Positions 1 through 7,153 of a DNA stretch of 13,914 bases are shown here, piece by piece; position 1 is the stretch's first letter; each line of letters starts with the position of its first letter. The translations under genes were made by a program, and so were the position numbers. The DNA comes from Candidatus Falkowiibacteriota bacterium (GTDB lineage Bacteria > Patescibacteriota > Patescibacteriia > Patescibacteriales > UBA12075), in contig JAUVLY010000009.1 of the NCBI GenBank assembly GCA_030600505.1, positions 1 to 13,914 of the forward strand, written 5' to 3'. The notes below the pieces were generated by a model. It did not search any database. It saw only the letters and a list, made by a program, of their open reading frames with translations, and was not told where the DNA came from.

Positions 1-2812
1 CCATATCCTCGACATTACTAACTATTTTTTCATCCATATTTTGTACTTTCCCTGACTCCTTTGCCATTTTTTTGATTCTATCTATCTCACTAAGTTCCTC
101 GTCAGACGGAATTTCGGCGGCTGTTTCATCCCCTACAATAGGTGCTTCTTTTTTTATTTTAAAATCTTCTTGGCCTATATGCTCCTTTACCTGGGTTTTT
201 ATCTCTTTAATACTATTCCAATTCAAATCATCACCAGGTTTTAGGTTATCCTGCGGACCGATCATACCATAGCTATGCGGCTCCGGCATTATTATTCCGA
301 TCTTTTGTTCACTAGTGCAAATACTATAGCCTTTTCTGCTATAAGCATTATCAAGGGTAACTATTCCATCAGGACTTATTTTGATATCACTTTCTACTGG
401 CTTGTACTTTAAATCAAAAAACATTTGCAAACCTTCTGCTATTTCTCCCTTGTCCCAACCTGATGCAAATATTTTCATATAGCCTAAGGGAGCTTTTTGA
501 TGAGATAACTCACCTGCCCCTCCTTGCAAAAACGTTTTAAGGCTGCGCGGCATATCAGAAAAAACTTTTAACACTTTTTCATTTAATTCAAAGTCATGGT
601 CCTGGCTTAAAGTACGAAGAGCACGAATGTCGGACGATGTATATTCTACTTTCTCATATTTTTTTCCGTCCATCTCAGCCCGATTACTGTTTTCCCGCTC
701 CGTGTCCCGCAACTGAACCCAGATTTTTATCATTTTTATTCTGTCTGTCTTCTCGTCCTGTTCTAGCCCACTTTCTGTCGGGTCCAGACCGGCTTGAATT
801 ACTTCAGTTGGAGTAATATTCGGTTTTTCGGTAATAACAGACTCCCCAATCGCGTCCTTCATTGTTACAACATCTTTGGCAGTATCAAGGCTTATATTAA
901 AATCCGACATAGCCTTTTCAGCGTCTTTCATGAATTTACTGACATTCCCCTTCTTCTCTTCTAATAATTGTTTTTTATATTCATTTTCATCTACGGTTTC
1001 ATTTGATCCTTGTCCTTCGTCTATATCAAAACCGCTTTTAGCGTCACCAACTAACTTATATTTATCCCCCACATTTTTCACGCGGATATCATATCCATCC
1101 TCCTTGTCAGTCGCATCAACAAAATATGGATGAAAATTGTCTGGATCTGATAATACACTCTTGTCACCCTTTACAATTTTAGTGGCCAAACCAAGACTCC
1201 ATTTTTGAATCTTGTCTCTATCTGTCGGATCACCATCGTAGCCCATTGCCTTTAAATGTTTAGTGTCTGGTTGAAAGTCGTCAGAGTCTATATCACCCCC
1301 AATAAGCTGTCTCATTACTACATGTGAAACACCCTCACCGGTTCGTACTTCCGAAAGCGCCTCTTTCTCAAGCGCTTTATCTAATTCTGTTTGTTCATCT
1401 AAGGCAGCTTTCGTTTTCAGACCTTCTTCCTGGGCCACCTTCTCAGGATCCATCTCCCGCGGTTCCAACGATTCTGCCTTAGCGATTTTTTCCGGGTCGG
1501 TTTCAGCTACTTTTTCGCCAATGTCAGAAACAGTTTCCTCTACTGGTTCAGTTGCAGCCGTTTTTACGGTTGGCGCTTTAAGTGAGGCCGACTCATCAAA
1601 TTGCTTATCTTTTAAATCCTCGGGAAATTCGTTATCTTTATTATCTGGATCAGGATGTCCGTAACTAGCTATATTAATATCCTCGGTCACAACTTTCGAT
1701 TTTTCATCGGCTATCTCGCTACTAGTCTTGGGTGTATCATCCTTTGATTGAGGTTGATTATTCTTTTTCTCATTATCCTTATCAGGCGCATCATCAACGG
1801 CAAGGCTAAATGCACCGTGAGCCACTTCAACTTGGCCAAACACTACCGCGGCTAAGACTAAAGCAGCAGCATACTTTCCGCCATGTTTCCTTAAATGTTT
1901 CTTTAAATTAAAACCTTCTTTATTTACTTCTTCTTCAGCTTTCTTTATATCCTCAGCGCTTATGTTGTTTAAATCATCAGACCTTAAATCAGCATCCAAT
2001 ATTCGTTTGGCTTGCTCTTTGAATTCCTGAACCATCGTAAGATCTACCTGATTTTTTGCAAATTTTGCATTAAGCAAATCTTGGTCGTCTTTCCCTAGCC
2101 GGCTCTTTTCTATCTTCGCGCTGACCAAAACATATTTTAAATTATCTTCTACATTTTTTTTATGTATTTCCATTACTTCTTCACTCATCTTTTCTTCCGA
2201 AGAATCATTCAAATAATCTATATGCCCATCTGCCAAAAGTTTGGTTGAAGGAATTTTCAATTCGTTTTCAAAATCAGTAATTTCCTTAGAAAGTAACCCA
2301 GCTTCCTTTAAACGCTTATAACGCTCAGCGTTTTTAGTAATACCCATCTTCAAATCTGCTTCCATTTCCATTATTTCCTGCTTTAATACAATTTCCTTTT
2401 CTAGATCCGCCTCCAGCTGGCTCGTGTCTTTGCCTGGATTATTCACGATTATATCGCTAATTTGATCTTCAAAATTTAATCCAGCTTTACCTGAGCCCAA
2501 ATCAAATTGAGTGCTTGGCAGCGACTTTCTTATAAACTCTATTTTTCTTTTTATCTCATTTTGCTCAACATCTAAATAGCTAAAAAGCTTACTTTCGTAA
2601 TTTGTAATATCATCTTTACCCTGCTTCTCCGCCACCTGAACAGACAAATCGTCTAATTCACTTTTAGTTTTCTCCATCCATTCCGCATCCTCACTCTGAG
2701 GAATTTCTTTCATTGCTTGTTCCAATATTTCTTTATCCTTTTCAAATTCATCAACTTCTGGTTTGAAATCTTCAGGCTCAAATTCATTTTGTTTAAATTG
2801 AAATAATCCCAT
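1..2812 (-). CDS. Large single-pass membrane protein of unknown function (3' end beyond window)
   Basis: I do not recognise this protein. The frame opens at an ATG (2812-2810, start MGLFQFKQNE) and has no stop down to base 2, so 937 residues are visible and the C-terminus lies outside the window. Residues 1-300 are highly charged and look helical or coiled-coil, rich in Glu, Lys and Leu. A basic stretch (KKHLRKHGGK, ending near 313) precedes a short hydrophobic segment at about 314-331. By the positive-inside rule this puts the N-terminal part in the cytoplasm and the rest outside. Residues 335-500 are a low-complexity acidic linker rich in Asp, Glu, Lys, Thr and Pro. Beyond it are more ordered stretches, for example around residues 740-850, with Trp, Gly and aromatic residues. 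It follows the AbiEii-like gene by 43 bp, a gap filled by palindromic repeats. The hydrophobic stretch is short for a membrane helix, so topology is moderately sure; that it is a gene is very sure. Confidence 0.85.
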   Translation of the reverse strand, partial: MGLFQFKQNEFEPEDFKPEVDEFEKDKEILEQAMKEIPQSEDAEWMEKTKSELDDLSVQVAEKQGKDDITNYESKLFSYLDVEQNEIKRKIEFIRKSLPSTQFDLGSGKAGLNFEDQISDIIVNNPGKDTSQLEADLEKEIVLKQEIMEMEADLKMGITKNAERYKRLKEAGLLSKEITDFENELKIPSTKLLADGHIDYLNDSSEEKMSEEVMEIHKKNVEDNLKYVLVSAKIEKSRLGKDDQDLLNAKFAKNQVDLTMVQEFKEQAKRILDADLRSDDLNNISAEDIKKAEEEVNKEGFNLKKHLRKHGGKYAAALVLAAVVFGQVEVAHGAFSLAVDDAPDKDNEKKNNQPQSKDDTPKTSSEIADEKSKVVTEDINIASYGHPDPDNKDNEFPEDLKDKQFDESASLKAPTVKTAATEPVEETVSDIGEKVAETDPEKIAKAESLEPREMDPEKVAQEEGLKTKAALDEQTELDKALEKEALSEVRTGEGVSHVVMRQLIGGDIDSDDFQPDTKHLKAMGYDGDPTDRDKIQKWSLGLATKIVKGDKSVLSDPDNFHPYFVDATDKEDGYDIRVKNVGDKYKLVGDAKSGFDIDEGQGSNETVDENEYKKQLLEEKKGNVSKFMKDAEKAMSDFNISLDTAKDVVTMKDAIGESVITEKPNITPTEVIQAGLDPTESGLEQDEKTDRIKMIKIWVQLRDTERENSNRAEMDGKKYEKVEYTSSDIRALRTLSQDHDFELNEKVLKVFSDMPRSLKTFLQGGAGELSHQKAPLGYMKIFASGWDKGEIAEGLQMFFDLKYKPVESDIKISPDGIVTLDNAYSRKGYSICTSEQKIGIIMPEPHSYGMIGPQDNLKPGDDLNWNSIKEIKTQVKEHIGQEDFKIKKEAPIVGDETAAEIPSDEELSEIDRIKKMAKESGKVQNMDEKIVSNVEDM

Positions 2813-2820
2813 ATAAATAA

Positions 2821-2852
2821 ATATACATTAAAATATACATTAAAATGTATAT
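2821..2852. repeat. Tandem and inverted ATATACATT repeats, possible operator
   Basis: The nonamer ATATACATT occurs at 2821-2829 and 2833-2841 as a 12-bp tandem repeat, and its exact reverse complement AATGTATAT follows at 2844-2852. The last two form a perfect 9-bp inverted repeat with an AA spacer. The array fills the gap between the AbiEii-like stop codon and the ATG of the large left-edge gene, about 9 bp upstream of that ATG. It could be an operator or a weak AT-rich hairpin; the lack of GC pairs and of a clean T-run argues against a strong terminator. Confidence 0.6.
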
Positions 2853-2855
2853 TTC

Positions 2856-3467
2856 TTATTTTAAACTAAACTCAATTAATTTCTTTTTTACTTCTTTTTC
2901 GTCAAACTCAAACCCGGGCAGATAAGTTATTTTTTCTCGGTAACTGATATCTCCAAAATAGGAGAGCTGGGTGCGAAAAATTTTCGGGTTAAACTCCGGT
3001 TTGAATAATTTTTTTCCTTGCTTGATTATCTCATCAACTGAATAATGATCTTTGATAATAAAATACAGATCAACGTAATCTTTCCATTTTGCCCTTTGCC
3101 CGAGCGCGAACGCCTTCATTGCCGCCAGAGTCAACAAGTCAGGTATTTTAATAATTTTATCCAAATTATTTTTATAATTTATCTTCCACGGAAAATGAAA
3201 AAAAGTAATTTTTACCTTATTGGCAAAAAAAGTAAATTCTCCTTTTCGGTTTACCAGCACGCGGCCGATGGTAGTAGCCTTGGATACTCGCCTTTTGATC
3301 GCCTGGTTATTAAAACCGGTAAAGGAAAAAAGGTCAAAATCAATTGAGCGCCGATGGCCCAGATGAAAAGCAATCGCTGTACCGCCGACCAAGCCAAAAT
3401 CTTTAGCCATCATCTTAAGCATGGGCAATAATTCAATTTGTTCTTTAGTTAAAATTTCTTTATGCAT
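2856..3467 (-). CDS. AbiEii-type nucleotidyltransferase, putative toxin of a two-gene module
   Basis: This protein (203 aa from the chosen start) carries the signature of the AbiEii/DUF1814 nucleotidyltransferase family. It has a GGTAIAFHLGHRRSIDFDLF block at residues 28-47, where Gly-Gly-Thr and the Asp-x-Asp pair (D43, D45) form the nucleotide and metal site. A second block, MKAFALGQRAKWKDYVDLYF, lies around residues 115-135, with the family's Lys, Arg and Asp. Known AbiEii-like toxins transfer nucleotides to RNA or protein targets; whether this one is toxic is inference. I chose the ATG at 3467 over an in-frame TTG at 3476. It overlaps the stop of the preceding gene by 8 bp, and no Shine-Dalgarno is visible, so translation is probably coupled. 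The usual third acidic residue is not obvious: the expected strand reads VKITFFHF, which may mean altered or lost activity. Confidence 0.82.
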   Translation of the reverse strand: MHKEILTKEQIELLPMLKMMAKDFGLVGGTAIAFHLGHRRSIDFDLFSFTGFNNQAIKRRVSKATTIGRVLVNRKGEFTFFANKVKITFFHFPWKINYKNNLDKIIKIPDLLTLAAMKAFALGQRAKWKDYVDLYFIIKDHYSVDEIIKQGKKLFKPEFNPKIFRTQLSYFGDISYREKITYLPGFEFDEKEVKKKLIEFSLK

Positions 3468-3720
3468 ACTTATCAAAATACAGCTTAAAATAATTTTTTA
3501 CTTCCGGATGATAATTACAGCGCCCGCTTTTAAAATGGGTTTGCTTATGAAAAATCTTGGCCATTTTTTTAATGCCAACAATTTTTATCAGTTTCTGGAC
3601 ATCATCCCAGTCGCCATAATTAAGCGTTGCCTCAACGATTGACTCCGCGTCAAGCGCGTCATAATCGCTAACATACCAAATTAAATATTTTCTTTTTTTA
3701 ATAAATTCATGGATAGTCAT
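3460..3720 (-). CDS. Small partner protein of the AbiEii-like gene (DUF6922-like), putative antitoxin
   Basis: The 86-aa product from the ATG at 3720 begins MTIHEFIKKRKYLIWYV. It has the pattern W-x-V-x-x-(7)-L-x-x-x-x-I-V-E-x-x-L-x-Y-G-D, then an NYHPEVKNYFKLYF tail. This resembles, from memory, the DUF6922 type of small protein found beside AbiEii-like genes; I could not check it against a database. It overlaps the next gene by 8 bp. Longer in-frame starts (GTG at 3792, ATG at 3777) exist, but they lie upstream of a good promoter whose -10 box ends 7 bp before this ATG, so the mRNA would start at or next to the ATG (leaderless). Partnering suggests an antitoxin or regulator role, and the palindrome over the promoter fits autoregulation. 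Function is inferred from position only. Confidence 0.75.
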   Translation of the reverse strand: MTIHEFIKKRKYLIWYVSDYDALDAESIVEATLNYGDWDDVQKLIKIVGIKKMAKIFHKQTHFKSGRCNYHPEVKNYFKLYFDKYA

Positions 3721-3726
3721 ACTTGG

Positions 3727-3755
3727 ATTATAGCAAATATTAACCAAAAAATCAA
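3727..3755 (-). promoter_or_regulatory. Promoter of the AbiEii module, leaderless arrangement
   Basis: Read on the minus strand, a TTGATT -35 box (3755-3750), a 17-bp spacer and a perfect TATAAT -10 box (3732-3727) are present. The expected start of transcription falls at about 3720, on the ATG of the partner gene. Confidence 0.75.
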
Positions 3756-3773
3756 CCAAAAAATTGGTTGATT
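3750..3773. promoter_or_regulatory. Palindromic operator candidate over the -35 box
   Basis: AATCAACCAA (3750-3759) and TTGGTTGATT (3764-3773) form a perfect 10-bp inverted repeat around AAAA. The left arm covers the -35 hexamer. Toxin-antitoxin modules commonly autoregulate through such palindromes. On the minus strand the arms are followed by a T-run, so a weak terminator is the alternative reading. Confidence 0.6.
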
Positions 3774-3797
3774 TCATGTTATTTGTGACCACTCACT

Positions 3798-3896
3798 GTC
3801 ATTCTGATCCCGCGTAGCGGGAGAAAAATCCCGTTTAATTAACACTTTACGTCATTCTCGAGATTCTTCACTTCGCTGCGCTACGTTCAGAATGAC
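3798..3896. repeat. GTCATTCT...AGAATGAC palindromic element, copy 1 (composite)
   Basis: An inner unit at 3851-3896 has perfect 8-bp ends (GTCATTCT / AGAATGAC). It is preceded by a second GTCATTCTGA end at 3798 and a small hairpin CCCGC-GTA-GCGGG (3809-3821). It fills the gap between the wHTH gene and the AbiEii module and shares its termini with the elements at 7761 and 8511. Such elements are dispersed, non-coding and REP/MITE-like. Confidence 0.7.
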
Positions 3897-3906
3897 AATA
3901 TTTTTT

Positions 3907-3931
3907 TCAAAAATAGTAAACAGTTACTATT
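3907..3931 (-). terminator. Probable AT-rich terminator of the wHTH gene
   Basis: On the minus strand AATAGTAA and TTACTATT form a perfect 8-bp stem around CTGT (3931-3912), followed by a T-rich stretch. It lies 27 bp past the stop codon. The stem has only two GC pairs, so its strength is uncertain. Confidence 0.5.
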
Positions 3932-3958
3932 ATTTTAACTATAAATTATTTAATAATT

Positions 3959-4624
3959 TTAGCTTAAGCCCACCTCATCAATCACAACCAATTTTTTACC
4001 CCCCAGGATGTCATAAAGAAAAACATCGGTGATGTCGCGGCGATATTTGAATTCCTGATTACTCATATGGGTAAAATTAATTTCCCGGCCCAGCGCCCCC
4101 TCAAGCTCTTTAATCAGTTTTAATAATTTTCTCTTATTCAAACGCCCGACCAGGAAAAGGTCAACGGCTTTATCCATGTCATTGACAAAAAAACCGGTTA
4201 GGATAAGCAGCCTCGGCCGGCCGGCTTTATTAAGCTTGTTTATAAAATCCTTTTCATAAAGTATTTGCGCCTTAACCACCAGAGCCTTGATCTCCTCATA
4301 CAAAATAAAATTTTTATTAACCTGATAATATTTTTTCTCCAGTTTAGAGCTTTTTTTGATTTTTCTATTACTTTTTACGGATGTGTTGAATTGTTTAATG
4401 AATTCTTCGCGGGTCATGACCGCCTCTGTCTCCTGGTCAAATTCGGCCGGGTTGGAAATAAGCAAACCGAATTTTTCCAGGTTATCCAGCTCGCGCCGGA
4501 CTGAATTTAGCTGCAACTTTAAATCCCGAGAAATTTGACGAATATAAAACTTATCATCCGGATGGGTGAGAAAAAGCTTTAATATTTTAACTCTGGCCTT
4601 GGAGCCAAATAAATTGCTGAGCAT
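3959..4624 (-). CDS. Winged-helix DNA-binding protein fused to a degenerate nucleotidyltransferase-like domain
   Basis: The product has 221 aa. Residues 5-60 fit a winged helix: NLFGSKARVKILKLFL, then an IRQISRDLKLQLNSVRREL recognition-helix region, then KFGLL in the wing. A lysine-rich linker covers about 61-135. Residues 137-217 (RPRLLILTGFFVNDM, VDLFLVGRLN, REINFTHMSNQEFKYRR) follow the pattern of winged-helix proteins with a C-terminal nucleotidyltransferase-like fold common in archaea and CPR bacteria. The catalytic site looks reduced: the strand after LILTG lacks a GS motif, and only D155 of the usual acidic pair remains. A regulatory rather than enzymatic role is therefore likely (inference). 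The start ATG (MLSNLFGSKAR) has no Shine-Dalgarno. A strong minus-strand promoter lies at 4752-4779. It is transcribed divergently from the gene at 4882. Confidence 0.78.
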   Translation of the reverse strand: MLSNLFGSKARVKILKLFLTHPDDKFYIRQISRDLKLQLNSVRRELDNLEKFGLLISNPAEFDQETEAVMTREEFIKQFNTSVKSNRKIKKSSKLEKKYYQVNKNFILYEEIKALVVKAQILYEKDFINKLNKAGRPRLLILTGFFVNDMDKAVDLFLVGRLNKRKLLKLIKELEGALGREINFTHMSNQEFKYRRDITDVFLYDILGGKKLVVIDEVGLS

Positions 4625-4628
4625 TTAT

Positions 4629-4726
4629 TAGATAGCAAATAACAGAAAACAGAAAATAGATAGCTAGGACCAATTTAAGAATTCAAAAACCTGCTATCTG
4701 CTATCTGTTATCTGTTATCTAGATAA
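4629..4726. repeat. Degenerate (AGATAACAG)-type heptad repeats, inverted pair
   Basis: Bases 4629-4667 carry a run of GATAGCA, AATAACAG, AAAACAG and ATAGATAGC units. Bases 4690-4726 carry the inverse, a run of CTGCTATCTG and CTGTTATCT units. The two runs can pair. They lie in the leader of the wHTH gene. A related inverted pair occurs at 11392-11600. Confidence 0.55.
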
Positions 4727-4751
4727 CTGTTTACTAATACCTACCTTTTAT

Positions 4752-4779
4752 AGTATAATATAATGGCAATAATAGTCAA
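4752..4779 (-). promoter_or_regulatory. Promoter of the wHTH gene
   Basis: On the minus strand TTGACT (4779-4774), a 16-bp spacer and TATACT (4757-4752) form a near-consensus promoter. Transcription would start near 4745, giving a leader of about 120 nt. A plus-strand TATAAT (4754-4759) with a poor TTACTA -35 box (4731-4736, 17-bp spacer) overlaps it and could serve the gene at 4882. Confidence 0.6.
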
Positions 4780-4826
4780 TTTATTAAGTCAATTCTCAAC
4801 TACAAAACACATTAAGAGATAAGTTT

Positions 4827-4880
4827 TTATTCGTATGTGCCGCATTTGTAGTTGCGGCTTTTTCCGCTAGGAAAAACAAC
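4827..4880 (+). repeat. Double-hairpin element, copy A (over the ribosome binding site of the PP2C-like gene)
   Basis: The element opens with TTATTCGTATGT. Hairpin 1 is GCCGCA (4839-4844) and TGCGGC (4853-4858) around a TTTGTAG-containing loop. Hairpin 2 follows at once: TTTTTCC (4859-4865), GCTA, GGAAAAA (4870-4876), then CAACA. The AGGA of the Shine-Dalgarno, 9 bp before the ATG at 4882, lies in the 3' arm of hairpin 2. On the sense strand hairpin 1 plus its T-run also looks like an intrinsic terminator. Copies B (8769) and C (13737) have the same layout. Confidence 0.75.
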
Positions 4881-4881
4881 A

Positions 4882-7152
4882 ATGAGCTATAGAATCGCCA
4901 CAATTAACCTTAGTCCAGGCAAAAAATCAACTACCATAAGCGACATTTTTATCGCCCAACCAGATGCGATAAAAGAGTCTTTGGCCGGCAAATTATTTAT
5001 AGTTATAGAAATTAACAGTAACAATAACCAAGCGCTTAAAGTAATAAATTTTTTGATTGACCGGATAAACCATAATTATTACCAAAACGATAAAATACTT
5101 CTCCGCGAACGAATTTCAACACTGAGGCCCGAACACATCTTTGAAGCCGCTTTAGCAAAAACTAACACCGAACTGAGTGATTTTTTACATGACGAAAAAA
5201 TAAAAATCAAAAACTCTCAGGTAAATATATCGGTTGGCATAATCTACGAGAATATTCTGCACTTTGCCAATTCAGGAAAAAATAAAGTATTTCTGTTCTA
5301 CAAAGGGGAAAGTAGCGAAAAAACACCAAGCGAAAAATACAAAATGGTTGATCTGGCCAAGGCAAGCCGGGAAACAAGTGGATATAGTGATGCAAATAAA
5401 TTATTTTCCAACGTAATGAGCGGTGATCTGCCAACGCGAAGCTATGTCCTGGTTGCCAACGAAGCTTTGCCCGAATACATTTCCCAAAAACAGCTTAAAC
5501 AAATAATCACTACCCTGCCCCCGGCTAGCGCGGTCGAACAAATCAAAACCACTTTAGCGGCCATTAATTCTTATGTTTCTTTTCAGGGTCTGCTTATGAA
5601 AAATACTATTCTGGATAAGCCAAAGGCGGATGCTATCCCCGGGCTGACACAAGGACCACGTGATTCAATCGCCGAATTAAACGTAACCGAAGATACTACC
5701 GAGCAACTCCTTAGTCCCTCGGGGATACTAAACGTAAAAAAATGGCTGGCTTACGCACGGAACCTTTGGCCAGGGCGGGCAGCCTCTCAGGAAAAAAATA
5801 CAATTGCATTAAAAAAACAAATTTACTCCAAGAAAAAATCATCTCAATTTTTAGGTAATATTTTTTCCATGTTTAAACAGGGCTTAATCGGCCTATTAAA
5901 TATCCTCTACTACCTGCTGCGTCTGCTGACAAATTGGCAAAAGATAAAAAATGTCATCGTAAATACCGGACCAAATCTAGTAAACGCGTATAAAAAATTT
6001 ATTGCCGGCATTTTTAACTTTAGCAATAAACGAAAAATACTTTTGGTAACGGCAATAATTTCAATATTGATTTTTAGCGTAAATATATTTATTAACAAGC
6101 AAAATCAAGAAAAACAAGCGGAGGAAAATAATTATCAGGCATTAGCAGAGCTAATAGAAAAAAAACATAACCAGGCGGAAGCCAGCCTGCTCTACAGCAA
6201 TGATGCCGGCGCGCAAAAATTATTCAACGAAATTACCGAATTACTGGAACAGCTCCCGCAAATAACCGATGAGCAAAAACAAAAACACCAGGACTTTAAA
6301 GATAAGCTTGAATTGCAATTGGAAAAAACGCGCCGCGTCGTCAGACTTGAGGAAACACGTGAGCTGGCGGACTTATCTAAATTAAACAGCCAGGCAAAAC
6401 CCATAAACATCTTTTATTCTCCAAGCATGGAGGAAATATACATAGCTGACCCGCTGGATAAATCAATTTATATTTTAGAAAAAAATAATATTGTTACTAC
6501 CGTAACTGATCTAGGAAAGCCAATTAACGACCTTAAATTCCCGGCAACTGCCAGGGCCAACTCAATTTATTATTTTAATAACGGCTCAATCATTGAATTT
6601 AGCGCCAAAGATGAAGCAATGCGCGAGCTGTCAATTAATTTACTCCATGACGCCAGCCAATTTTTTGGTGCTGACACTTTTGGCGAACGGCTTTATATGT
6701 TAAACCGCCAAGTTAACCAAATTTTCCGCTACAACCGCTCCGGTGACAGCTTCTCTGCCGCCTATGCCTGGGTCCAGGAAACAGCCGACTTTAGCGAAGC
6801 GATTGATATGTCGATTGACGGCCACGTTTATGTCCTGCTTGACAGCGGCCAAGCACTTAAATATTTACGTGGTAAAAAGATTGATTTTAAACTTGAGACA
6901 GTTGACCCGGCACTTAATAATCCAATAAAAATTTTCGCCTCAGTTGAGCAAAAATTTCTCTATGTCTTAGAGCCAAGCGAAGAACGTCTGGTACTATATG
7001 ATAAATCCGGGCAATTTATAGAACAGTACAGATCACCAATCCTTGGTGATTGCTTGGATTTCGCGATTGACGAAGCCAATAAAAAAATGTATTTCCTGTC
7101 CGGCACCAGCATATACTCCGCTCCAGCACCTCATTTGGAGACGGAGGAGTAG
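4882..7152 (+). CDS. Membrane protein with PP2C-like pseudophosphatase domain and extracellular beta-propeller
   Basis: The product has 756 aa from the ATG at 4882, which has an AGGA Shine-Dalgarno at 4869-4872; an upstream in-frame TTG at 4852 lies inside a hairpin and was not used. Residues 1-230 follow the order of PP2C strands: LFIVIEIN near 37-45 where DGMGG is expected, ANSGKNKVFLFYKG at 129-142 where GDSR is expected, and VLVANEAL near 189-196 where SDGL is expected. All three metal-binding aspartates are replaced, so catalysis is unlikely. Residues 325-380 contain amphipathic, membrane-near helices. Residues 384-403 are a clear transmembrane helix after KRK. Residues 405-500 are a coiled coil. 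Residues 505-756 contain repeated strand patterns of an NHL/YVTN-like propeller (IYIADPLDKSIYIL, LYMLNRQVNQIFRY, VYVLLDSG, LYVLEPSEERLVLY). Topology: N-terminal domain inside, propeller outside. It may pass an envelope signal inward without enzymatic activity (inference). Confidence 0.78.
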   Translation: MSYRIATINLSPGKKSTTISDIFIAQPDAIKESLAGKLFIVIEINSNNNQALKVINFLIDRINHNYYQNDKILLRERISTLRPEHIFEAALAKTNTELSDFLHDEKIKIKNSQVNISVGIIYENILHFANSGKNKVFLFYKGESSEKTPSEKYKMVDLAKASRETSGYSDANKLFSNVMSGDLPTRSYVLVANEALPEYISQKQLKQIITTLPPASAVEQIKTTLAAINSYVSFQGLLMKNTILDKPKADAIPGLTQGPRDSIAELNVTEDTTEQLLSPSGILNVKKWLAYARNLWPGRAASQEKNTIALKKQIYSKKKSSQFLGNIFSMFKQGLIGLLNILYYLLRLLTNWQKIKNVIVNTGPNLVNAYKKFIAGIFNFSNKRKILLVTAIISILIFSVNIFINKQNQEKQAEENNYQALAELIEKKHNQAEASLLYSNDAGAQKLFNEITELLEQLPQITDEQKQKHQDFKDKLELQLEKTRRVVRLEETRELADLSKLNSQAKPINIFYSPSMEEIYIADPLDKSIYILEKNNIVTTVTDLGKPINDLKFPATARANSIYYFNNGSIIEFSAKDEAMRELSINLLHDASQFFGADTFGERLYMLNRQVNQIFRYNRSGDSFSAAYAWVQETADFSEAIDMSIDGHVYVLLDSGQALKYLRGKKIDFKLETVDPALNNPIKIFASVEQKFLYVLEPSEERLVLYDKSGQFIEQYRSPILGDCLDFAIDEANKKMYFLSGTSIYSAPAPHLETEE

Positions 7153-7153
7153 T

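Noticed and set aside
3721..3792. Longer N-terminus for the AbiEii partner (GTG at 3792 or ATG at 3777).
   Set aside because: The extension would span a near-consensus promoter and operator palindrome, and it does not resemble the small-protein family.
3901..3958. A tRNA or other small RNA gene in the gap before the wHTH stop.
   Set aside because: Only an AT-rich 8-bp hairpin is seen. No cloverleaf or CCA-type end was recognised here or in other gaps.
4852..4881. TTG start adding ten residues to the propeller protein.
   Set aside because: The TTG lies within hairpin 1 of copy A and has no ribosome binding site, while the ATG at 4882 has AGGA at good spacing.
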